In this document: in pieces, positions 43,067-52,624 of the stretch
Layout: the number at the start of each line of letters is the position of its first letter
Position numbering within the stretch: position 1 is the first letter of the stretch
DNA from: Variovorax fucosicus
GTDB lineage: Bacteria > Pseudomonadota > Gammaproteobacteria > Burkholderiales > Burkholderiaceae_C
Assembly (NCBI RefSeq): GCF_030316825.1
Contig: NZ_JASZYU010000001.1
Span: forward strand, 1,302,001-1,366,000
Direction: 5' to 3'
DNA length: 64,000 nt
The notes under the pieces: model-generated
Seen by the model: only the letters and a program-made list of their open reading frames with translations
The model's database searches: none
What the model was told of the DNA's origin: nothing
Made by a program: the position numbers and the translations under genes

Positions 43067-44626
43067 ATGACTGCCGCCCTCGCCCCTGCGACCCCGAACA
43101 TCGCTCCCGCTTCTGCCCTGATCCGGCTGCATGCCAACGACAACGTGCTGATCGCGCGCTCGCCGATCGGCCTCGGGCAGGAGCTGCCCGAGTTCGGGCT
43201 GCGCATGCGCGCACAGGTGCCGGCCGGCCACAAGATCTCGGCATGCCGCATCGCGGCCGGCGAGCCGGTGAAGAAGTACGACACGGTGATCGGCGCGGCA
43301 ATGCGCGACATCGAAGCGGGTGAACACGTGCACACGCACAACCTCGCGCTGATCGACTTCGACCGCGACCCCGGCTTCTGCGAGGACGTGCGGCCGGTCG
43401 ACTACGTGCCGGAGGCCGAGCGCGCGACCTTCATGGGCATCGTGCGGCCCGACGGGCGCGTCGCGACGCGCAACTTCATCGGCCTCATTTCGTCGGTGAA
43501 CTGCTCGGCCACCGCCATTCACCACATCGCGGCGCACTTCACGCCCGAGCGGCTCGCGGCCTTTCCGAACATCGACGGCGTGGTGGCGTTTGCGCAGACC
43601 AGCGGCTGCGGCATGTCGTCCCCCAGCGAGCACTTCGACGTGCTGCGCAGGACGATCGCCGGCTACGCGCGCCATCCCAACCTGGCCGGCGTGCTGATCG
43701 TCGGACTGGGCTGCGAGCGCAACCAGGTGGCCGACCTCGTCGCCTCGCAAGGGCTCACGCTGGGCAGCCACGTCAAGACCTTCGTGATGCAGGACACGGG
43801 CGGCACCCGCGCCACGATCGCAGCGGGCGTCGCGGCCATCGAAGCCATGCTGCCGGCGGCCAACGACATCGAGCGCCAGCCGGTCAGTGCCGCGCATCTG
43901 AAGATCGGACTGGAGTGCGGCGGCTCGGACGGCTTTTCCGGCATCAGCGCCAACCCGGCCCTCGGCGCGGCGATGGACATCCTGGTGCGCCACGGCGGGA
44001 CCGCGATCCTGTCGGAGACACCCGAGATCCACGGCGTCGAATTCATGCTCACCCGCCGCGCGGTCAGCCCGGAGGTCGGCCAGAAGCTGCTCGACCGGCT
44101 GGCCTGGTGGGAAGAGTACACGCGCGGCCACAACGGCCAGTTCAACGGTGTCGTGGGCCCCGGCAACCAGGCGGGCGGCCTGGCCAACATCTTCGAGAAA
44201 TCGCTCGGCTCGGCCATGAAGGGCGGCACCACGCCGCTGCAGGCGGTGTACGAGTACGCGGAGCCCATCGACAAGGCCGGCTTCGTGTTCATGGACTCCC
44301 CCGGCTACGACCCGGTCGCCTCGACCGGCCAGATCGCCAGCGGCGCCAACCTGATCTGCTTCACCACCGGCCGCGGCTCGATGTTCGGCAGCAAGCCGGC
44401 GCCGACGATCAAGCTCGCGAGCAACACGCCGATGTTCACGCGGCTGGAAGAGGACATGGACATCAACTGCGGCGCGGTGCTCGACGGCGAGGTCGACGTG
44501 CAGCAGATGGGCCAGCGCATCTTCGAGCAGATCCTGCGCGCTGCCTCCGGCGCCAGGACCAAGAGCGAACTGTTGGGCCTGGGCAACCACGAGTTCGTGC
44601 CCTGGCACATGGGCATCGTCAGCTAG
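43067..44626 (+). CDS. UxaA/GarD-family sugar-acid dehydratase
   Basis: A 519-residue protein with an N-terminal SAF domain (about 18-105; IRLHANDNVLIARSPIGLGQ) and a C-terminal UxaA/GarD catalytic part containing GVVAFAQTSGCGMSS, LIVGLGCERNQ, KIGLECGGSDGFSGISANPA and an EFVPWHMGIVS end. Altronate and galactarate dehydratases remove water from C6 sugar acids to give 2-keto-3-deoxy acids, using a metal ion. The length fits full single-chain enzymes. The preceding Bug receptor and divergent LysR gene make a compact sugar-acid uptake and dehydration unit. Which acid is used cannot be told. Confidence 0.88.
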   Translation: MTAALAPATPNIAPASALIRLHANDNVLIARSPIGLGQELPEFGLRMRAQVPAGHKISACRIAAGEPVKKYDTVIGAAMRDIEAGEHVHTHNLALIDFDRDPGFCEDVRPVDYVPEAERATFMGIVRPDGRVATRNFIGLISSVNCSATAIHHIAAHFTPERLAAFPNIDGVVAFAQTSGCGMSSPSEHFDVLRRTIAGYARHPNLAGVLIVGLGCERNQVADLVASQGLTLGSHVKTFVMQDTGGTRATIAAGVAAIEAMLPAANDIERQPVSAAHLKIGLECGGSDGFSGISANPALGAAMDILVRHGGTAILSETPEIHGVEFMLTRRAVSPEVGQKLLDRLAWWEEYTRGHNGQFNGVVGPGNQAGGLANIFEKSLGSAMKGGTTPLQAVYEYAEPIDKAGFVFMDSPGYDPVASTGQIASGANLICFTTGRGSMFGSKPAPTIKLASNTPMFTRLEEDMDINCGAVLDGEVDVQQMGQRIFEQILRAASGARTKSELLGLGNHEFVPWHMGIVS

Positions 44627-44665
44627 CACGCGGCCGACGATGCGCCCATCCCGGCGAAGAGAGCG

Positions 44666-45829
44666 TCAGGGCGTGACGTAGTCCGAGATCACCTTCCACT
44701 TGCCGTCCACGATCTGCGACAGGCGCGACTGGTCGTTGCCCAGGCGCTTGGTGGCGGTATAGGTGCTCTTGGCCGCGCCGAACATGTCGGGCTCGAAGGT
44801 CATCGAGTCCATCACCTTGATGAAGCTTTCGGTCGTGAGGTTGGGGCCCGCCTTCTGCGCCACCTTGATGAACGAGTCGATGATCGAGTAGCCGTAGACG
44901 CTGAACACGGTCGGGTCTTCGTTGAACTTGGTCTTGTACTTGTTGGCCCAGAAGCGCAGCGGCTGCGACTGCTCATCGGTGTAGGGGTTCTGCACCGTCA
45001 TCGTGGCGTACATGCCGTCCATCGGCTTGCCGCCGAGCTTGTGGATCAGGTCGGTATAGGCGGCGCTGGTGCCCAGAAAGGTCGGGTTGAAGCCGGTCTT
45101 GCGCGCCTCGCCGATGGTGCCGATGGTCTCGCGGATGATCGTGCCGAGCACCACCAGGTCGCAGCCGCTGGCCTTCATCTTCGCGACCTGCGAGCTGAAA
45201 TCGGTCGCGCCGCGCTTGAACGAGGTCTTTTCGGCGATCTCCATGCCGGCCACCTTGACGCCGGCCTCGGCACCCCGCTGCACCTCGAGGCCGAAGTCGT
45301 CGTCCTGGTAGATGGTGCAGACCTTCTTGGCGCCCTTGTCCTTGATCATCTTCGGCAGCGCGTGCCGGACCTGGTCGTAGTAGGTGGCGGCGAACGAGTA
45401 CTTGAGCTTGTGGAAGGGCTCGTACATCTCGCGCGCCGCGGTGATCGGGAAGAAGTTGATCACGTTCTTTTCGAACTGCACCGGCATTGCCGCCATGTTC
45501 TGCGCGGTGCCGATGTGGCCGGCCATGATGAAGATCTTTTCCTGGTTGACCAGCTTCTGCGCGGCCAGCACCGCCTTCTTGGGGTCGTAACCCGAATCCT
45601 CGACGAAGAGCGTGAGCTTGCGGCCGTTGACGCCGCCCTGCTCGTTGATTTCGTCCACCCGCAACTGCATGCCGTTGCGGGCCTGCTTGCCGTAGCCCGC
45701 GAGCGGGCCCGACAGATCCTGGATCGAGCCGACGCGGATCTCGTCCTTGCTCACACCTTGCTGTGCCGACGCGATACCCGCACCGAGCGCGAGTGAAGCG
45801 GCCATGGTCAACGCTGTCAATGTCTTCAT
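44666..45829 (-). CDS. Liv-type ABC transporter substrate-binding protein
   Basis: A 387-residue periplasmic protein with signal peptide TLTALTMAASLALGAGIASA and a LivJ/LivK-like two-lobe fold: IRVGSIQDLSGPLAGYGKQA, then VFVYG-type hinge segments. The ATG at 45829 follows AAGGAG by six bases. The last gene of the livHMGF/ligase operon, 23 bp after the ligase. Unlike amino-acid receptors, members next to acyl-CoA ligases often bind aromatic or fatty acids; that is inference from context. Confidence 0.9.
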   Translation of the reverse strand: MKTLTALTMAASLALGAGIASAQQGVSKDEIRVGSIQDLSGPLAGYGKQARNGMQLRVDEINEQGGVNGRKLTLFVEDSGYDPKKAVLAAQKLVNQEKIFIMAGHIGTAQNMAAMPVQFEKNVINFFPITAAREMYEPFHKLKYSFAATYYDQVRHALPKMIKDKGAKKVCTIYQDDDFGLEVQRGAEAGVKVAGMEIAEKTSFKRGATDFSSQVAKMKASGCDLVVLGTIIRETIGTIGEARKTGFNPTFLGTSAAYTDLIHKLGGKPMDGMYATMTVQNPYTDEQSQPLRFWANKYKTKFNEDPTVFSVYGYSIIDSFIKVAQKAGPNLTTESFIKVMDSMTFEPDMFGAAKSTYTATKRLGNDQSRLSQIVDGKWKVISDYVTP

Positions 45830-45852
45830 CACCATCTCCTTCGTTGTAAAAA

Positions 45853-47709
45853 TCATCTGTACATGGCCTCGATGCGCTCCGCATACTTGGTCTGCACCAG
45901 CTTGCGTTTGAGCTTCATCGTGGGCGTGAGTTCTTCGTCTTCGGCGCTGAGCTGGGTTTCGAGCAGAAAAAACTTCTTGATCTGCTCGACCCGCGCGAAC
46001 TTGGTGTTGACCCGATCCAGCTCGCCCTGGATCAGGTCCAGAACCTCCTGCGCGCGCGTCAGGCTCTGGTAGTTGCTGAAGGGAACGTCGTGATCCTGCG
46101 CATACTTCTCGACGTTCTCCTGGTCGATCATGATGATCACCGTCAGGTAGGGCCTGGCGTCGCCGATCACCACCGCGTCGGTGACGTAGGGGCTGAACTT
46201 CAGCTCGTTCTCGAGCTCGCTCGGCGTCACGTTCTTGCCGCCGGCCGTGATGATGATGTCCTTCATGCGGTCGGTGATGCGGAAGTAGCCGTCCGCATCC
46301 ATCACGCCCACGTCGCCGGTGTGCAGCCAGCCTTCGGCGTCGATGGTCTCGGCGGTTTTCTCGGGCAGGTTCAGGTAGCCCATGAACACGTTGGGGCCGC
46401 GCACCAGGATCTCGCCGGTGGCCGCATCGATGCGCACCTCGTTGTAGGCCGTGGCCGGCCCGATCGAGCCCGGCTTGATGCGCTGGATCGGCACCGCGGT
46501 CGAGGCGCCGCACGACTCGGTCATGCCCCACACCTCGAGCATCGGCACGCCGAGCGCGAGGTACCACTTGACCAATTCCGGCGAAATCGGCGCCGCGCCG
46601 GTGACCAGAAAGCGCGCACGGTGGATGCCGATGAGCTTGCGCGCGTTGTCCAGGGCGAGCAGGCGCGCCAGGCGGAACTTGAGCTTGAGCCCGCCACCCA
46701 CCGCCTCGCCCGCCATCACCTTCGCGGCGATGGCCTCGCCCACGCCGATGCTCCACTTGTAGGCGGCCTGCTGCAGCGGGCTGGCCTCCTTGAGCGCGAT
46801 CATCACGCCGGAATAGAACTTCTCCCACACGCGCGGCACGGCAGTGAACACGGTGGGCGCAATCTCGCGCACGTTCTCAGGCACCGTTTCCGGGTTCTCG
46901 ACGAAGTTGAGGATCGCGCCGGTGTACATCGCGAAGTACTCGCCGCCCATGCGTTCTGCAATGTGGCACAGCGGCAGGAAGCACATGCGCTCGTCGCGCT
47001 CGTCCTGTGCGACCAGCGTGTTGTAGCCGCGCGTGGTGTAGACCAGTCCCGCGTGGCTGTGCATGGCGCCCTTGGGCTTGCCGGTGGTGCCCGAGGTGTA
47101 GACCAGGATGGCGAGGTCTTCGGGCCGGCAGGAGGCCACGCCGCGCTCGACCGCGTCGGGGTGCGCCTGCAGGTATTCACGGCCCAGCGTGCGCAGCGCG
47201 TCGAGGCTCATCACGCCGGGGTCGTGGAGGTCGCGCAGGCCTTCCATGTCGGCCACGATGACCTTGCGCAGCAGCGGCAGGCCGGCACGCACTTCGAGCG
47301 CCTTGTCGAGCTGCTCGTCGTCTTCGACGAACAGCACGGTGGTGCGCGAGTCTTCGCAGAGGTACTGCACCTGCGACGCGGCATCGGTCGGGTAGATGCC
47401 GTTCGACACGCCGCCGCAGCTCAGCACCGCCAGATCGCACAGTACCCATTCGATGACGGTGTTGGACAGGATCGACGCAGACTGCCCCGGGCCGAAGCCG
47501 AGCGCCATGAGGCCGCCGGCGATTTCGCGCACGGCCTCGGCGGTCTGCTTCCAGCTCCAGGCGCGCCAGATGCCGAGCTTTTTCTGGCGCATCCAGGTGG
47601 CATCGCCGCGCATGGCCACTGCATTCCAGAACATCGCGGGCAGCGTGTCACCCGGCACCACGACGTCCTTGCCGGGCTGGATGGTGGAGAGATCCCAGAG
47701 TCCTTGCAT
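45853..47709 (-). CDS. AMP-forming acyl-CoA synthetase (long-chain type)
   Basis: A 618-residue adenylate-forming ligase. It has the P-loop LVYTSGTTGKPKGAMHSHAG, the A5 motif WGMTESCG, the hinge GWLHTGDVGVMDADGYFRIT and DRMKDIIITAGGKNVTPSEL, and the C-terminal Lys region KLKRKLVQTKYAERIEAMYR. It activates a carboxylic acid to its CoA ester via the acyl adenylate. The long insert and FAEKFYSGV-like parts favour long-chain or bulky substrates. Located between livF and the receptor gene, so uptake by the ABC transporter and CoA activation are genetically coupled. Confidence 0.92.
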   Translation of the reverse strand: MQGLWDLSTIQPGKDVVVPGDTLPAMFWNAVAMRGDATWMRQKKLGIWRAWSWKQTAEAVREIAGGLMALGFGPGQSASILSNTVIEWVLCDLAVLSCGGVSNGIYPTDAASQVQYLCEDSRTTVLFVEDDEQLDKALEVRAGLPLLRKVIVADMEGLRDLHDPGVMSLDALRTLGREYLQAHPDAVERGVASCRPEDLAILVYTSGTTGKPKGAMHSHAGLVYTTRGYNTLVAQDERDERMCFLPLCHIAERMGGEYFAMYTGAILNFVENPETVPENVREIAPTVFTAVPRVWEKFYSGVMIALKEASPLQQAAYKWSIGVGEAIAAKVMAGEAVGGGLKLKFRLARLLALDNARKLIGIHRARFLVTGAAPISPELVKWYLALGVPMLEVWGMTESCGASTAVPIQRIKPGSIGPATAYNEVRIDAATGEILVRGPNVFMGYLNLPEKTAETIDAEGWLHTGDVGVMDADGYFRITDRMKDIIITAGGKNVTPSELENELKFSPYVTDAVVIGDARPYLTVIIMIDQENVEKYAQDHDVPFSNYQSLTRAQEVLDLIQGELDRVNTKFARVEQIKKFFLLETQLSAEDEELTPTMKLKRKLVQTKYAERIEAMYR

Positions 47710-47714
47710 GCGGC

Positions 47715-48488
47715 TTATCTCCAGGTCTTCTTTTTCTTCCAGCGCCGCTCGCCGCGCACGCCGTCGTCCTTGAGGCCGAGGTAGAACTCCTTGATGTCGT
47801 CTTTCTCGCGCAGCCGTTCGCAGGTATCTTCCATGACGATGCGGCCGTTCTCCAGCACGTAGCCGTAGTCGGCGGCGTTGAGGGCCATGTTGGCGTTCTG
47901 CTCGACCAGCAGGATGGTGGTGCCGCGCTCGCGGTTGATGCGCACCACGATCTCGAAGATTTCCTTGGTGAGCTTGGGGCTGAGGCCGAGGCTGGGCTCG
48001 TCGAGCAGGATCAGCGCCGGTGCGGCCATGATGGCGCGCGAGATGGCCAGCATCTGCTGCTGGCCGCCCGAGAGCAGCCCGGCGTCCTGCGTGGCGCGCT
48101 CGTGCAGGATCGGGAAGTAGCGGAACACCGTTTCCATGTCGCGCGCGACGCCGTCACGATCGCTGCGGGTGTAGGCGCCCATCAGGAGGTTGTCTTTCAC
48201 CGACAGCAGCGGAAAGACTTCGCGTCCTTCGGGCACATGGCTCAGGCCTTGCTGCACGATGAAGGCAGGATCCCTGGCCGTGATGTTGTGCCCCTTGAAC
48301 TCGATGCTGCCCTTGCGCGGATCGATGATGCCGGAGATGGTCTTGAGGATGGTGGTCTTGCCGGCGCCGTTGGAGCCCAGCACCGTGGCAATCTCGCCGG
48401 CGCGCACCTTCAGGCTCACGCCCCGGATGGCCTTGATGGGGCCGTAGGCGCTTTCGACGTTCAGCAGTTGGAGGACGACTTCGGTCAT
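47715..48488 (-). CDS. livF: LivF-type ABC transporter ATP-binding protein
   Basis: A 257-residue ATPase with Walker A GSNGAGKTT, signature LSGGQQQMLAISRA, Walker B LILLDEPSLGL and the LivF-specific LSHVPEGREVFPLLSVKDNL. It powers the branched-chain-amino-acid-type importer with LivG. The C-terminus is extended by a Lys/Arg/Trp tail. It ends 5 bp before the ligase gene. Confidence 0.93.
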   Translation of the reverse strand: MTEVVLQLLNVESAYGPIKAIRGVSLKVRAGEIATVLGSNGAGKTTILKTISGIIDPRKGSIEFKGHNITARDPAFIVQQGLSHVPEGREVFPLLSVKDNLLMGAYTRSDRDGVARDMETVFRYFPILHERATQDAGLLSGGQQQMLAISRAIMAAPALILLDEPSLGLSPKLTKEIFEIVVRINRERGTTILLVEQNANMALNAADYGYVLENGRIVMEDTCERLREKDDIKEFYLGLKDDGVRGERRWKKKKTWR

Positions 48489-48627
48489 TGGGCCCCCCTG
48501 GTGCTCGGGGTGCGTCGGCGGGCGGTATGCGCTGGGGCAGCCGCGAAGCGGCCGGCGCAGCAGGGTCGGACAGCCCGTACCGCACACCGGGCGCCCCGGC
48601 CATGGGAAACGAAGATTGAAGCGCCAA

Positions 48628-49449
48628 TCACGCCGCCACCCTCCTCAAGCTGCTCACGTCGTCCACAGTCCCGAGATACGCCTCGATAACCTTGCCGTCC
48701 GACTGCACTTCGCGCGGCGTACCGGTCGCCAACACCTCGCCCATGTTCATCGCCAGCACCCGGTCGGACACCTTGGACACCAGCGACATGTCGTGCTCCA
48801 CCATCAGCACCGACACGCCGAGCTCATGCTGGATGTCCTGGATCCAGAAGGCCATGTCGGCCGTCTCTTCGACGTTCAGGCCCGACGACGGTTCGTCCAG
48901 CAGCAGCAGCTTGGGTTCGGTGCACAACGCGCGTGCCAGTTCCACCACCTTGCGCACACCGTAGGGCAAGCCTGCCACCATCGAGTCGCGGTGGTGCTGC
49001 AAGTCCAGCAGGTCGATCACCTGCTCGGCCTTCTCGCGCGCGGCGATCTCGGCGCGGCGCGTGGCGGGGGTGAAGAACACCTCGCTCCAGAAGCCGGTTT
49101 GGCGGTGCGTGTGGCGGCCGATCAGCAGGTTGTGCAAAACCGTCGCGTGCTCGAACAGCTCGATGTTCTGGAAGGTGCGCGCAATGCCCAAAGCGGCGAT
49201 CTCATGCGGTGCCTGGTGCGTCAATGCGATCGGCCCGGCGGCATCGCCATGCCAGGTGATCTCGCCGGTGGTTGGCGTGTAGATGCGGCTGATGAGGTTG
49301 AACACCGTGGTCTTGCCAGCGCCGTTCGGCCCGATCAGCGTGAACACCTCGCCGCGCCGCACGTCGAAGCTCACCTTGTTGACCGCGAGCACGCCACCGA
49401 AGCGCACGCTCAGGTCTTTGGCTTCGAGTAGGACATCGGTGCTGGTCAT
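48628..49449 (-). CDS. livG: LivG-type ABC transporter ATP-binding protein
   Basis: A 273-residue ATPase with Walker A GPNGAGKTT, the LivG marker ALGIARTFQNIELFEHATVL, a signature reading LPYGVRKVVELARAL in place of LSGGQ (as is usual in LivG), and Walker B LLLLDEPSSGLN. It pairs with LivF on the LivHM membrane core. The 138-bp gap to livF holds a GCCGC-GAA-GCGGC hairpin (48540-48552) and no gene. Confidence 0.93.
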   Translation of the reverse strand: MTSTDVLLEAKDLSVRFGGVLAVNKVSFDVRRGEVFTLIGPNGAGKTTVFNLISRIYTPTTGEITWHGDAAGPIALTHQAPHEIAALGIARTFQNIELFEHATVLHNLLIGRHTHRQTGFWSEVFFTPATRRAEIAAREKAEQVIDLLDLQHHRDSMVAGLPYGVRKVVELARALCTEPKLLLLDEPSSGLNVEETADMAFWIQDIQHELGVSVLMVEHDMSLVSKVSDRVLAMNMGEVLATGTPREVQSDGKVIEAYLGTVDDVSSLRRVAA

Positions 49450-49514
49450 GGCAGGTGCGCCCACTTGGTGGCGCTGACGTTCGGGGTGCGTGCCGAGGAC
49501 ACCGGGTACCTCCC

Positions 49515-49697
49515 TCCGCGAATGTCCCCCGGCTTCGCCTCCTCCTTTATTTCGCTGCGGGAGGCACCCGATGCCCTCGGCACGGGACACGCTGCGGCAG
49601 TTCCGCCTATCAACCACCGCTCTGATGGATCACGCCGATGGCGTGCTCTGCGCAGCGAAATAAAGGAGGAGGCCGCAGGCCGGGGGACATTCGCGGA
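49515..49697. repeat. Large inverted-repeat element between livM and livG
   Basis: Two arms, 49515-49559 and 49651-49697, pair over 40 bp (18 bp plus 22 bp around a short unmatched CTTCG / CCTGCGG), enclosing 91 bp. That centre contains a further perfect hairpin CACGCC-GAT-GGCGTG (49631-49645). It occupies most of the 334-bp space between livM and livG, where I see no convincing gene. The outer 17 bp recur at 2252-2268, showing it is a dispersed repeat. Confidence 0.8.
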
Positions 49698-49783
49698 GCA
49701 GAGTACGCCGTCGGCGCGATCCCGCCCACAGCGCCCAAAGCGACCCAAGTAGCCCAGCACGCGTGAAATCGAAAATCGGGTTC

Positions 49784-50860
49784 TCATCGCAGCCGATCCG
49801 ACTTGGTGAACGACTTCTGCCGCTTGAACAACCCCTTGCGGTAGAACGGAAACAACTGCAGCCAGGTGCGCACCTTCAACCAGCGGCCGTACAGGCCCAG
49901 CGGCTCGAACAGCACGAACGCGATCAGCACCGCGCCGTAGACAAAGCCCTGCAACCCCGGCGCCTGGCCGATGAACGCAGGCAAGTAATCCTTGCCGAGC
50001 GAGATCAACTGCGGCATCGCGATCAGGAAGATCGCACCCAGAAACGCGCCGTGCACCGACCCGAGCCCGCCGATCACCACCATCAGCAGCAGATCGATCG
50101 ACTGCAGGATGTTGAACTGATCCGGCGAGATGAAGCTCAGCTTGTGCGCATAGAGCGCGCCGCCCACGCCCGCCAGCGCAGCCGAGATCGCGAACGACAG
50201 CGTCTTGTAGCGCGCCAGATGAATGCCCATGCTCTGCGCCGAAATCTCCGAGTCGCGGATCGCGACGAAGGCGCGGCCCGTGGCCGAGCGCAGCAGGTTG
50301 AGGATGCCGAGCGTGGCCAGCAGCGCGATCCCCAGGCACAGAAAGTAGAAGCCCTCGCCCGACCCGAGCTGCCAGCCGAACAGCGACGGTGCCTTCACGT
50401 GCAGGCCCGAGTTGCCGCCCGTGACGCTCTCCCAGCGCGCGAACACCTCCTCGACGATGAAGCCGAACGACAGCGTCGCGATGCCGAGATAGATGCCCTT
50501 GACGCGCAGCGCCGGCAGCGCCACCACCACGCCGACGCCCGCCGACAGCGCCGCCGCCGCGAGCAGCGCGATCGGGAACGGCACGCCCATGTTGGTGAGC
50601 ACGCCCTGCGTGTAGGCACCGGTGCCGAGGAACGCGGCATGCCCGATCGAGAACTGCCCGGTGAAGCCCGCCAGCAGCATCAGCCCGAGGCCGACGATGC
50701 CGTAGATCAGCACGAAGGTGAGTTGCGCGAGCCAGTACTCGGGCACCAGCCAGGGCGCCGCTACCAGCGCCACGCACAGCAGCCCGTACCAGAGCCGGTG
50801 CCCGCCGTGCCTGGCAAGCGCAATGTCTTGCGCGTAGCTGGTCTTGAAGATGAAGCGCAT
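49784..50860 (-). CDS. livM: LivM-type ABC transporter permease
   Basis: A 358-residue permease with about nine membrane helices and the LivM hallmarks GFTGQFSIGHAAFLGTGAYT, ALPALRVKGIYLGIATLSFG and FVAIRDSEISAQSMGIHLAR (the coupling helix that contacts the ATPase). The ATG follows GGGAGG by five bases. It forms the transport channel with LivH. The gap to livG is unusually long and carries the inverted-repeat element. Confidence 0.94.
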   Translation of the reverse strand: MRFIFKTSYAQDIALARHGGHRLWYGLLCVALVAAPWLVPEYWLAQLTFVLIYGIVGLGLMLLAGFTGQFSIGHAAFLGTGAYTQGVLTNMGVPFPIALLAAAALSAGVGVVVALPALRVKGIYLGIATLSFGFIVEEVFARWESVTGGNSGLHVKAPSLFGWQLGSGEGFYFLCLGIALLATLGILNLLRSATGRAFVAIRDSEISAQSMGIHLARYKTLSFAISAALAGVGGALYAHKLSFISPDQFNILQSIDLLLMVVIGGLGSVHGAFLGAIFLIAMPQLISLGKDYLPAFIGQAPGLQGFVYGAVLIAFVLFEPLGLYGRWLKVRTWLQLFPFYRKGLFKRQKSFTKSDRLR

Positions 50861-50913
50861 TCAGGCCTCCCACCCGATGGGCAGAGAAGACACGAAGTGC
50901 CGAACGTGGGGGC

Positions 50914-51789
50914 TCATACTTTCTTGCGCAGCTTCTCGCCGAACAGCCCGTTGGGTTTGATCATCAGCATCAGCAGCACCACGATGTAGGGCGCCGTGTC
51001 CTTGAAACCGTCGGGCAGGTAGAAACCGGCGAACGACTCGACCACGCCGATCACCAGGCCGCCCACGATCGCGCCCGGCAGGCTGCCGAAGCCGCCCACC
51101 ACCGCGGCCGGAAAGGCCTTGAGCCCGATGAAGCCCATGTTGGCGTGCACGAAGGTGATGGGCGCGAGCAGCATGCCGGCGATGGCCGCGACCGCCGCCG
51201 CCAGCCCCCACACCAGCCCGTTGAGCCGCTTGACCGGAATGCCCATGTAGTAGGCCGCGAGCTGGTTCTGCGACGAGGCCTGCATCGCGATGCCGAGCTT
51301 GCTGTAGCGGAACATCGCGAACAGCAGACCGCACAGCACGGCGGTGGCCGCGATGATCACCATCTGTTCGACATTGAGCACCAGCGCCCCGAGGTTCCAG
51401 ACCTGGTCCTTGTAGGGCACCGGCAGCGTGTTGGTGTCGGTGCCGATGCCCGGGATCATCGTGATCAACCCGCGCGCCACATAGGCGATGCCGATGGTGA
51501 GCATGACGATCGAGAACTGCGGCTGCCCGAGGATCGGCCGGATCACCACCAGCTCGAGCAGCACGCCCAGCGCCGCCATCGCCAGCACCGCGAGCACGGC
51601 GGCCAGCCAGAACGGCATGCCGAACATGGCCATGCCGGCAAAGGCGGCGAAGGCGCCGAGCATCATCAGGTCGCCCTGCGCGAAGCTCACGGTTTCGGTG
51701 GCCTTGTAGATCAGCACGAAGCCGAGCGCGATCAGGCCGTAGATGCAGCCTTGCGCAATGCCCGAGATCAGCAGCTGGAGGACTTGCAA
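50914..51789 (-). CDS. livH: LivH-type ABC transporter permease
   Basis: A 291-residue permease of about eight helices with the LivH opening QLLISGIAQGCIYGLIALGF, GDLMMLGAFAAFAG and the coupling segment GIAMQASSQNQLAAYYMGIP. The start is an unusual TTG at 51789, supported by a GGAGG seven bases before it and by homology beginning there. First gene of the leftward liv operon; the AraC-type regulator gene ends 16 bp upstream, on the same strand. Confidence 0.93.
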   Translation of the reverse strand: MQVLQLLISGIAQGCIYGLIALGFVLIYKATETVSFAQGDLMMLGAFAAFAGMAMFGMPFWLAAVLAVLAMAALGVLLELVVIRPILGQPQFSIVMLTIGIAYVARGLITMIPGIGTDTNTLPVPYKDQVWNLGALVLNVEQMVIIAATAVLCGLLFAMFRYSKLGIAMQASSQNQLAAYYMGIPVKRLNGLVWGLAAAVAAIAGMLLAPITFVHANMGFIGLKAFPAAVVGGFGSLPGAIVGGLVIGVVESFAGFYLPDGFKDTAPYIVVLLMLMIKPNGLFGEKLRKKV

Positions 51790-51805
51790 GGACGGCCTCC
51801 GGAGT

Positions 51806-52624
51806 TCACAGCACCACGCGCCCGGCGTCGTGCAGCGCCAGCCGGCGCGAACCGGCCAGGATGTCGCTCGGCTTCAGGCCGTACACCTGCCGGATCGAAT
51901 GACTGAAGTGCGTGGAATCGGGGTAGCCGGTGTCGAGCGCGATGTCGGTCAGCGTCGAAGGCTCGCGCACATGGCGCAGCAGGCTGCGCGCGCGCTTCCA
52001 CGCGCGGAATGCGCGGAACGGCACGCCGGTCTCCTGCTTGAACAAATGGAGGAAGCGCGAGAACGACAGGTGCACCGCCGCAGCGCAGGCTTCGGCCGAG
52101 GCCGGGCCGGCCGGGTCGGCGTTGATGCGGTCGATGACTTCGCGGATGCGTGCGTCGAAGGGGCGCGGCGCCAGTGCGGCGCCGAAAAACAGCGTGTCGA
52201 AGTCGAAGCTGTTGAAGCATTCGCGGCCCGACGCTGCCAGCAAGCGCGCATGGCCGTCGCGCACGCGCTGCACGAAGGCTGGCGCATCGACCGGGCCGCA
52301 GTGCTGCAGAACCGCGGGCAGGCGCGCCGCGTCGACCGACTCGGCTTCGATCAGCAAATTGAGGATCAGCGGGCTCGCGCTCTGCACGCGGTGCGGCACC
52401 TGCGGCGGCACCACCAGCAGGTCGCCGCTCTGCCAGGCGCCGCCACCGATGCAGATGCAGATGCGGTTCGGCGGCGCGCCGGCCGGCGCCACATAGACGC
52501 CGTGGCCGCCCAGCGTGCGCTCGCCAGCGGCACCCAGCAGGCCCGCGTAGAACACGCGCTGCGTGGTGATCCACATGAGGCGCTCGCCACGCGGCGTGCG
52601 CAACGTCCTCGTCGTCTCCTGCAT
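51806..52624 (-). CDS. AraC-family transcriptional regulator
   Basis: A 272-residue regulator with an N-terminal cupin-like sensor (about 20-100; GDLLVVPPQVPHRVQ) and a C-terminal double HTH (about 165-265; VHLSFSRFLHLFKQETGVPF and DIALDTGYPDSTHFSHSIRQ). The second HTH matches the AraC consensus IA..GF.D.SHF closely. It lies just ahead of livH on the same strand, so it could be cotranscribed with and control the liv/ligase operon. The start ATG at 52624 sits within a 20-bp tandem repeat that doubles the AGGAG site. Confidence 0.88.
   Translation of the reverse strand: MQETTRTLRTPRGERLMWITTQRVFYAGLLGAAGERTLGGHGVYVAPAGAPPNRICICIGGGAWQSGDLLVVPPQVPHRVQSASPLILNLLIEAESVDAARLPAVLQHCGPVDAPAFVQRVRDGHARLLAASGRECFNSFDFDTLFFGAALAPRPFDARIREVIDRINADPAGPASAEACAAAVHLSFSRFLHLFKQETGVPFRAFRAWKRARSLLRHVREPSTLTDIALDTGYPDSTHFSHSIRQVYGLKPSDILAGSRRLALHDAGRVVL

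Noticed and set aside
49465-49752. A 95-codon plus-strand frame in the livM-livG spacer
   Set aside because: It consists mainly of the inverted-repeat element read through in one frame and lacks a ribosome site; opposite-strand reading gives the same kind of peptide.
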